From positions 1 through 12,136 of the forward strand of contig DAOVFL010000012.1 of assembly GCA_030672945.1 (NCBI GenBank): a DNA stretch of 12,136 nt, read 5' to 3'. The position numbers and the translations under genes are program-made. The notes beneath the pieces were generated by a model, which was not told the origin of the DNA, searched no databases, and was given only the letters and a program-made list of their open reading frames with translations. This DNA comes from Candidatus Bathyarchaeota archaeon. GTDB lineage: Archaea > Thermoproteota > Bathyarchaeia > Bathyarchaeales > Bathycorpusculaceae. This document shows, piece by piece, positions 8,019 through 12,136 of this stretch (position 1 is its first letter; every line of letters starts with the position of its first letter).

Positions 8019-8576
8019 TTATTTTAGGTTTAAATGTGAAACTGAATAGTAAACTATTTCCCCTCTGCGGTTCATAACAGCCAAAACTAACTCTTTCTTA
8101 AGGCTCTGAGATTGCCTTAGAACATTGGTTAAATGCTCCAGTGAAACGGGTTGTCCCTCCTGTATGCTTAAAATTAAGTATTTAGCTGTATCTTCACCGT
8201 AGGCTCCACGCTCGTAGACTCGGAAATCAATGCCTATACCGAAACCGCTACGAACAACATACCCGCGACTTCTCAAATCACGATATGTCACATATTTTTC
8301 CCAAGTATTCTCGTCAACTATCTCATAGTGATGCAGAAGTCCTTGGAAGTCTACTGCTTCTTCCTTTTCATCCTCAACATTCAAAGCTCCTTTATCCAAG
8401 AGATACAGGGCTTCATAAAACGTAAGTAAAAGACCATCTTTTTCAGTTACACCGTAACCCCTTGAGGATAGTACATCCACACTCTGTTTTTCAGAAACTT
8501 TCACACCTTTTTCAACAAGCAGACCTCTGACCTGAAGTTCTGAACGGGCAACTGTCTTCTCATTACGTTTGCTCAT
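8019..8576 (-). CDS. endA: tRNA splicing endonuclease, EndA-like, altered active site
   Basis: An archaeal splicing endonuclease subunit (185 residues) that would cut bulge-helix-bulge introns. The N-terminal domain contains the EALYLLDKGAL segment. The catalytic domain includes YVTYRDLRSRGYVVRSG (about 95-111), DFRVYERGAY (117-126) and SLKKELVLAVM (158-168), ending in a beta strand with IVYYSV. Against Methanocaldococcus jannaschii EndA, as I recall it, the catalytic Y115 and K156 correspond to Y121 and K161 here. The position of H125 reads T130 (codon ACA), with one residue fewer in the loop. The ATG at 8576 was chosen over TTG 8588 because GAGGA lies 5 bases upstream. Its length is that of the homotetrameric type. 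It could be inactive, use another residue, or pair with a second subunit elsewhere. Confidence 0.9.
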   Translation of the reverse strand: MSKRNEKTVARSELQVRGLLVEKGVKVSEKQSVDVLSSRGYGVTEKDGLLLTFYEALYLLDKGALNVEDEKEEAVDFQGLLHHYEIVDENTWEKYVTYRDLRSRGYVVRSGFGIGIDFRVYERGAYGEDTAKYLILSIQEGQPVSLEHLTNVLRQSQSLKKELVLAVMNRRGEIVYYSVSHLNLK

Positions 8577-8581
8577 ACAAA

Positions 8582-8586
8582 TCCTC
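8582..8586 (-). promoter_or_regulatory. ribosome binding site of endA
   Basis: GAGGA on the minus strand lies 5 bases before the ATG at 8574-8576 and overlaps the alternative TTG start, which it argues against. Confidence 0.6.
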
Positions 8587-8609
8587 AACTAGCATAAAAT
8601 CATGTTCTA

Positions 8610-8617
8610 CTTATAAA
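8610..8617 (-). promoter_or_regulatory. TATA element for endA-hisS
   Basis: TTTATAAG on the minus strand predicts a transcript start near 8588 and a leader of about 12 bases that still carries the GAGGA site. The box overlaps the stop codon of the upstream mtnA gene, so endA-hisS can be expressed apart from mtnA even though all three point the same way. Confidence 0.5.
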
Positions 8618-9630
8618 TTGGCTTTAAACTCAACAAAATCTTTCCTTTGTAGAACGCCATTCTCACAAATGATGGCTGTTACACACTCTAATGGAGTTAT
8701 GTCAAAGGCGGGATTCAAAACATTCACCCCTGGAAGAGTAATCCTCTCCGAACCAATATATGTAACCTCTTCTGGACGTCTTTCCTCAATAACAACATTT
8801 GCCGAGACCTGTGCCAAATCAAAGGTGGATTTGGGAGCTGCGACATAAAATGGGACATCATGCTCCTTAGCTAAAACCGCTATAGTGTACGTTCCGATCT
8901 TGTTGATTACTGCGTCTCTGACTATTATATCAGCTCCAACCATGACTCTGTTAACCAGCCCCTTATACATGATATACCCAACCATGTTATCAGTAACTAA
9001 GGTGACAGGTATGCCATCACGTTTAAGCTCATAGACCGTTAACCTTGCCCCTTGTAATTTAGGCCGCGTCTCAGTTGCAATAACCTTAATTTTTTTCCCT
9101 TGCTCCCAAGCCGCCCTTATTACACCTAAAGCTGTGCCATAATCAACTGTTGCCAAAGCACCAGCATTACAATGCGTCAAGATAACATCTCCATCATGAA
9201 GAAGTTCAGCCCCGTACTTACCTATCAATCGATTAGCTGCTGCATCCTCATCAGCAATTTTCTGAGCTTCTTCAACAACAAACACCGCCATGTCCTGATC
9301 TTCTTCAGAAAAGCTTCTCGCGCTGTTCAGAATCCTGTCTATCGCCCAGAAGAGATTAACAGCCGTCGGTCTTGTTCTCTTCAAAATCTCTCCTGCCTTC
9401 ACTAACTCGTTGATTAATTCCCTTTTCTCCTTAGCTTCTGAATTGTAGGCCACCAAAGCTAAGGCGAAGGCTGCAGCTGCACCCAGAAGCGGTGCCCCCC
9501 TTATTTTCATAGTTTTTATCGCCTCAGCCACTTCAAGAACACTTTTCAACTTTAGAAAGACAGTTTCGTGAGGAAGTTTCGTCTGATCTAACGTCACAAC
9601 TGTTCCATCACGCCACTCTATCGTCCTCAT
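8611..9630 (-). CDS. mtnA: methylthioribose-1-phosphate isomerase
   Basis: A soluble aldose-ketose isomerase (339 residues) of the methionine salvage pathway that converts 5-methylthioribose 1-phosphate to the ribulose form. It belongs to the eIF2B-like fold. The N-terminal TIEW (3-6) and LDQTKLP (14-20), RGAP (44-47), THCNAGALATVDYGTALG (152-169) with the catalytic C154, and ETRPKLQGARLT (187-198) are present. GAD with catalytic D234, NKIGTY (243-248), PFYVAAPKSTFD (260-271) and NPAFDITP (306-313) follow. These fit MtnA better than the related ribose-1,5-bisphosphate isomerase, which lacks the TIEW/LDQ start. The ATG follows a minus-strand TGAGGT (9637-9642). No other methionine-salvage gene is visible in the window. 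Confidence 0.93.
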   Translation of the reverse strand: MRTIEWRDGTVVTLDQTKLPHETVFLKLKSVLEVAEAIKTMKIRGAPLLGAAAAFALALVAYNSEAKEKRELINELVKAGEILKRTRPTAVNLFWAIDRILNSARSFSEEDQDMAVFVVEEAQKIADEDAAANRLIGKYGAELLHDGDVILTHCNAGALATVDYGTALGVIRAAWEQGKKIKVIATETRPKLQGARLTVYELKRDGIPVTLVTDNMVGYIMYKGLVNRVMVGADIIVRDAVINKIGTYTIAVLAKEHDVPFYVAAPKSTFDLAQVSANVVIEERRPEEVTYIGSERITLPGVNVLNPAFDITPLECVTAIICENGVLQRKDFVEFKANL

Positions 9631-9636
9631 AATGTA

Positions 9637-9642
9637 ACCTCA
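9637..9642 (-). promoter_or_regulatory. ribosome binding site of mtnA
   Basis: TGAGGT on the minus strand lies 6 bases before the ATG at 9628-9630, inside the short leader predicted from the shared TATA element. Confidence 0.55.
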
Positions 9643-9663
9643 GTAAACCGTTTTATTCAGTAA

Positions 9664-9675
9664 ATAGTATAAAAC
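9664..9675. promoter_or_regulatory. TATA element shared by two divergent genes
   Basis: ATAGTATAAAAC reads as TATAAAA rightward and TTTTATA leftward. Centred near 9671, it predicts a rightward start at about 9697, which is exactly the ATG of the HhH gene (a leaderless transcript). It also predicts a leftward start at about 9645, giving mtnA a 15-base leader that includes its ribosome binding site. The two reading frames are only 66 bases apart, leaving room for little else. Confidence 0.5.
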
Positions 9676-9696
9676 TTTGTTAAGAGTGAAAATTTA

Positions 9697-10404
9697 ATGA
9701 AACGGAAGACATTGAAGGCTGTTCTTGAGGTTTTTGGACAAAGATATTCTGAAGTTTTAGGTATAACTCTGAAGGTTGGAGATGACGAGGAAATTTTCAA
9801 ATGGTTTCTAGCGTCCACACTGTTTGGTGCACCCATAACTGAAACTTCAGTCATCAAAACCTACAATTGCTTTAAAAACCACGGCGTTCTAACACCTGAA
9901 AAAATTCTTAAAACAGGATGGGACGACCTAGTTAAAATTCTTGATGAGGGAGGTTATACACGCTACGATTTCAAGACTGCAGACAAACTTTTAGAAGTAG
10001 TGCGAAACCTCAATGAAAAATACTGCGGAAGCCTAGATCTTCTCCATAGAAAGGCTTACGATGCAAGGGACCTAGACAGTAGATTGAAGGATTTAGGAAG
10101 GGGCATAGGCGACGTGACTGTAAACATATTTCTAAGAGAACTACGTGATATCTGGGAAAAAGCTAAACCCCATCCAATAGGTCTAGTCACCTCCGCTGCT
10201 AAAAACCTTGGAATAGTAAAGGATGAAACTGCTGAAAATGCTTTAAAGCAGCTGAAGGCTTTCTGGGCTAAAAACAGAATTGCGGGGGAATCCTTCATTA
10301 GCTTTGAAACAGCACTATTCCGGTTGGGCAAAAATTTCTGTAGAAAGATGAAATGTGGTTCTTGCCCAGTTAAAAACGACTGTTTACATCCTAAGGTGCT
10401 TTAA
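9697..10404 (+). CDS. HhH-GPD (endonuclease III-like) protein with atypical active site
   Basis: A DNA-glycosylase-fold protein of 235 residues. The helix-hairpin-helix is LKDLGRGIGDVTVN (130-143). The C-terminal cysteines C215, C220, C223 and C229 (C-x4-C-x2-C-x5-C) resemble the endonuclease III iron-sulfur loop, whose usual spacing is x6-x2-x5. Aligned by eye to endonuclease III, the catalytic lysine position in the hairpin is V140. The region where VDTHI would carry the catalytic aspartate reads KPHPIGLVTSA (157-167) with no aspartate. It may be a diverged glycosylase using other residues, a DNA-binding non-catalytic relative, or a nuclease of unknown type. The gene appears leaderless from a TATA element shared with mtnA and overlaps convergent gfcR by 14 bases. 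Confidence 0.8.
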   Translation: MKRKTLKAVLEVFGQRYSEVLGITLKVGDDEEIFKWFLASTLFGAPITETSVIKTYNCFKNHGVLTPEKILKTGWDDLVKILDEGGYTRYDFKTADKLLEVVRNLNEKYCGSLDLLHRKAYDARDLDSRLKDLGRGIGDVTVNIFLRELRDIWEKAKPHPIGLVTSAAKNLGIVKDETAENALKQLKAFWAKNRIAGESFISFETALFRLGKNFCRKMKCGSCPVKNDCLHPKVL

Positions 10405-11131
10405 CGTAGGTTATAACTTCTACTGGGCACCCTTCACGAAGCTTTAACTTCTCCTTCCACTTATTTCCAACAGCTATGAGAAAGAAAATTCCTGAAATCT
10501 CAGCCTTCGCCTTATGAACTAAATTGACTAATGCGGCTTGGGTTTCTCCAGTCTTAATCATGTCATCCACGATTAAAACGCTGTCCTTTCTTTTAATATT
10601 ATCTTTTGGAACATACAGTGTCATGGTCACTCCTGAATCTTTAAGCGCATAAGTCTCATCCAGAAAATCTTTAACTCCAACTTCCTTGTTTCTCTTCGCT
10701 ATAACCAAGTTAACTCCAAGAGAGTCAGCTGTCATAGTAGCCAACGGAATCCCATCTACAGCCGCTGTTAAAATCTTCGTGACACGTTTCCCAGCAAAAT
10801 TCGCGAGTGCATGGTTAGCTGCTTGCTTAAGGATGTTGAAGTCACCTATAATATCAGTGTTATCAAAGTATCCGTCTTCATTAAATTTTATTCTGCTCCG
10901 AAGCTCCCTTTCCAAACCAACAAGTTTCGTTAATACTTTCCAAAGCTGTTCAGCCCGTGCAGTATTCGGTAAAACGTGACCTTTTGCATATCTGCTTAGA
11001 ACAGTTACTGGCAACCCAGTCTTAGACGACAACTCTCGATAAGTAATATTCTTCTTGTATTTTGCAGTTCTAAGCAAATCGATAGTCATTAAACGAAGCT
11101 TTAACTCTTCTGCATGTGTGCTCATAACCAT
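10391..11131 (-). CDS. gfcR: GfcR-type HTH-phosphoribosyltransferase regulator
   Basis: A transcription regulator (246 residues) joining an N-terminal helix-turn-helix (about 24-56, including TYRELSSKTGLPVTVLSRY) to a phosphoribosyltransferase domain. The PRPP-binding loop VLIVDDMIKTGET (185-197) is intact, and AVDGIPLA (124-131) matches the family's phosphate-binding part. Proteins of this type are often misannotated as orotate phosphoribosyltransferases. In haloarchaea the GfcR member controls sugar-catabolism genes, probably sensing a phosphorylated metabolite. The target here is unknown and neighbouring genes give no pathway hint. The start may be ATG 11131 or the ATG two codons later (11125), which has GGGATGG just before it. 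The stop overlaps the HhH gene's end. Confidence 0.88.
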   Translation of the reverse strand: MVMSTHAEELKLRLMTIDLLRTAKYKKNITYRELSSKTGLPVTVLSRYAKGHVLPNTARAEQLWKVLTKLVGLERELRSRIKFNEDGYFDNTDIIGDFNILKQAANHALANFAGKRVTKILTAAVDGIPLATMTADSLGVNLVIAKRNKEVGVKDFLDETYALKDSGVTMTLYVPKDNIKRKDSVLIVDDMIKTGETQAALVNLVHKAKAEISGIFFLIAVGNKWKEKLKLREGCPVEVITYVKAP

Positions 11132-11236
11132 CCCTTATACATCGACAAGTAAATCAGTAAAGTGTGTACCATCTATTATTGCATTACTAATATAAAATTA
11201 ACTGATTATGAATTAAGCGCACGCATGGAAAATTGA

Positions 11237-11452
11237 ATATTACTTTGTGAAGCCTTTTACTCAGATCCCACAGTGCTTTTCATTGGCATACATCAGGAGC
11301 ATATTTACCGCGCGCGAGCCGATGTTGAAGTTGAGTTAGAGGAACCACACCCACTAAGGATTAGAGAAAGTTAAATGCTAGAAGAGGTAGAAAATGTAGT
11401 TAAAGAAGTGAAGAGAAACCTACAACCATATTGGAAGCGCATAAACACTTGA
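11237..11452 (+). pseudogene. probable remnant of a histone deacetylase-superfamily gene
   Basis: One frame, opened after a TGA at 11234, reads AFYSDPTVLFIGIHQEH, close to the segment that follows the HHGNGT active-site motif in class I/II deacetylases and AcuC. The same frame then gives DVEVELEEPHPLRIRES, a TAA at 11372-11374, and in register MLEEVENVVKEVKRNL and QPYWKRINT before TGA (11450). This resembles the C-terminus of such proteins. The active-site histidines, the metal ligands and the C-terminal half of the catalytic domain (roughly 150 residues) are absent. It therefore looks like an internally deleted, stop-interrupted relic. The deacetylase match rests on memory of the family and on one strong segment only. 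The part from ATG 11375 could alternatively be a 25-residue peptide. Confidence 0.4.
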
Positions 11453-11549
11453 AGTATAACTTGTGGTGTAGAACTCAAATACTCCACTCGAAGCCTTGCT
11501 AATAGTCGAAGACCTCAACATCTTAATGTTCTAGGATGGTTGTGAAGGC

Positions 11550-11557
11550 TTTTAAGA
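11550..11557 (+). promoter_or_regulatory. possible TATA element of the CBS gene
   Basis: TTTTAAGA is centred near 11554 and predicts a transcript start near 11580, a leader of about 14 bases that contains the AAGGTT before the TTG start. Confidence 0.3.
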
Positions 11558-11593
11558 GTTGAACCCTTTGAATATTTTGGGAAGGTTAAGGTT

Positions 11594-12049
11594 TTGCGGA
11601 AGGTAAGAGATGTAATGGTTACAAATGTAGTAACCGTTGACGCTGATGTGAATGTGAGGAAGGCGGTTGAACGAATGAATACCCATGAGGTAGGTTGCTT
11701 GGTCGTGCTGGAGAAAGGAAGTTTCGTGGGAATATTAACTGAGCGTGACGTTCTGAAGAGAGTCGTAGTTAAAACTCGAAATCTCGATGAGACACTTGTT
11801 GGAGATGTTATGTCTAAGCCTTTGGTAGTTGTGAAGCCTGAGGCAAGTTTGGAAGAAGCGGTTAAATTAATGTTTGAAAGAAGAATCAAGAAATTGCCAG
11901 TTGTAAAGAACAAGGAGCTTGTAGGCCTTATCACAATGACAGACATAGCGCGCATCCATCAGCAAATGGTCGAGTATATTAAGAGCCTTGCCGCGAAATA
12001 TGATCTGCCCAAACGAATGGAAAAAGTTATTCACTACTATGTAGTGTAA
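11594..12049 (+). CDS. paired CBS-domain protein
   Basis: A small soluble protein of 151 residues made of two CBS domains, a module that senses adenosine nucleotides or S-adenosylmethionine and usually regulates a partner. The first domain (about 6-58) contains VRDVMVTNVVTVD and GILTERDVLKRV. The second (about 70-120) contains GDVMSKPLVVVKPEASLEEA and GLITMTDIAR. A short charged helical tail ends in KVIHYYVV. The start is TTG, preceded by GGGAAGGTTAAGGTT. The frame reaches back to a TGA at 11543 without another good start, and ATG at residue 8 would remove the first strand of the CBS fold. No enzymatic domain is attached, so it is either a free-standing regulator or a partner for a protein encoded elsewhere. 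Confidence 0.9.
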   Translation: MRKVRDVMVTNVVTVDADVNVRKAVERMNTHEVGCLVVLEKGSFVGILTERDVLKRVVVKTRNLDETLVGDVMSKPLVVVKPEASLEEAVKLMFERRIKKLPVVKNKELVGLITMTDIARIHQQMVEYIKSLAAKYDLPKRMEKVIHYYVV

Positions 12050-12136
12050 CGTGCATAGTATCTATTTCGAATTCTCCTGAAAACCATATCATTCCTTCAA
12101 AGAAAAGGGATCAGTTACTGAGGTTTTTGAAGAGGC

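Larger units (their letters stand above)
11132..11593. other. gap between gfcR and the CBS gene, with a gene remnant
   Basis: These 462 bases include a TATA-like ATTTTATATTAG on the minus strand near 11189-11199, which may drive gfcR, and the probable remnant at 11237-11452. A TTTTAAGA near 11550-11557 may drive the CBS gene. Nothing else is recognised. Confidence 0.4.

Noticed and set aside
8577..8588. TTG start for endA at 8588
   Set aside because: The GAGGA site overlaps this codon and is properly spaced for the ATG at 8576.
8618..9405. Plus-strand open frames opposite mtnA
   Set aside because: They lie antisense to a well-supported conserved enzyme and have no motifs of their own.
1..12136. 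CRISPR array, insertion sequence or defence island
   Set aside because: No regularly spaced repeats, transposase, Cas or toxin-antitoxin-like genes were recognised; the content is housekeeping.

Overview
The window looks like a chromosomal stretch of an archaeon. The evidence is an XPD-type iron-sulfur helicase, a homotetrameric-type tRNA splicing endonuclease, a Nip7-like PUA protein, a GfcR-type HTH-phosphoribosyltransferase regulator, a short archaeal winged-helix protein, TATA-like boxes about 26 bases before predicted starts, and frequent TTG/GTG starts. The gene mix and moderate A+T content would fit an uncultured Bathyarchaeia-like lineage of the Thermoproteota, but that placement is inference. 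No phage genes, insertion sequences or CRISPR arrays were seen.

Left part (1-4600). The minus strand carries a doubtful small frame at the edge and a DUF401 membrane transporter. A 458-base divergent gap separates the transporter from a plus-strand XPD/DinG-like superfamily 2 helicase. This helicase has an extra N-terminal zinc ribbon in addition to its four-cysteine iron-sulfur domain. A small winged-helix regulator follows.

Middle (4600-8600). A tRNA-Gly(GCC) gene with an encoded CCA sits between two poorly explained non-coding stretches. Next is a two-gene RNA-modification unit: a NOL1/NOP2/Sun m5C methyltransferase overlapping a Nip7-like PUA protein by ATGA. It converges on the minus-strand hisS (histidyl-tRNA synthetase). 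hisS lies just downstream of an endA-like tRNA splicing endonuclease that lacks the expected catalytic histidine. From the tRNA to endA the region is a cluster of tRNA and ribosome maturation functions.

Right part (8600-12136). mtnA (methylthioribose-1-phosphate isomerase, methionine salvage) is transcribed leftward. It appears to share one TATA element with a rightward, apparently leaderless HhH-GPD/endonuclease III-like gene whose usual catalytic lysine and aspartate seem to be missing. That gene overlaps the convergent gfcR-type regulator at the 3' ends. A 462-base gap holds what looks like a decayed histone-deacetylase-superfamily gene, and the window ends with a paired-CBS-domain protein.

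Most genes are housekeeping and seem correctly assigned. No clear new multi-gene system was found. The points most worth a second look are the altered active sites of the EndA and HhH proteins, the helicase with its added zinc ribbon, the bidirectional TATA element and the deacetylase remnant.
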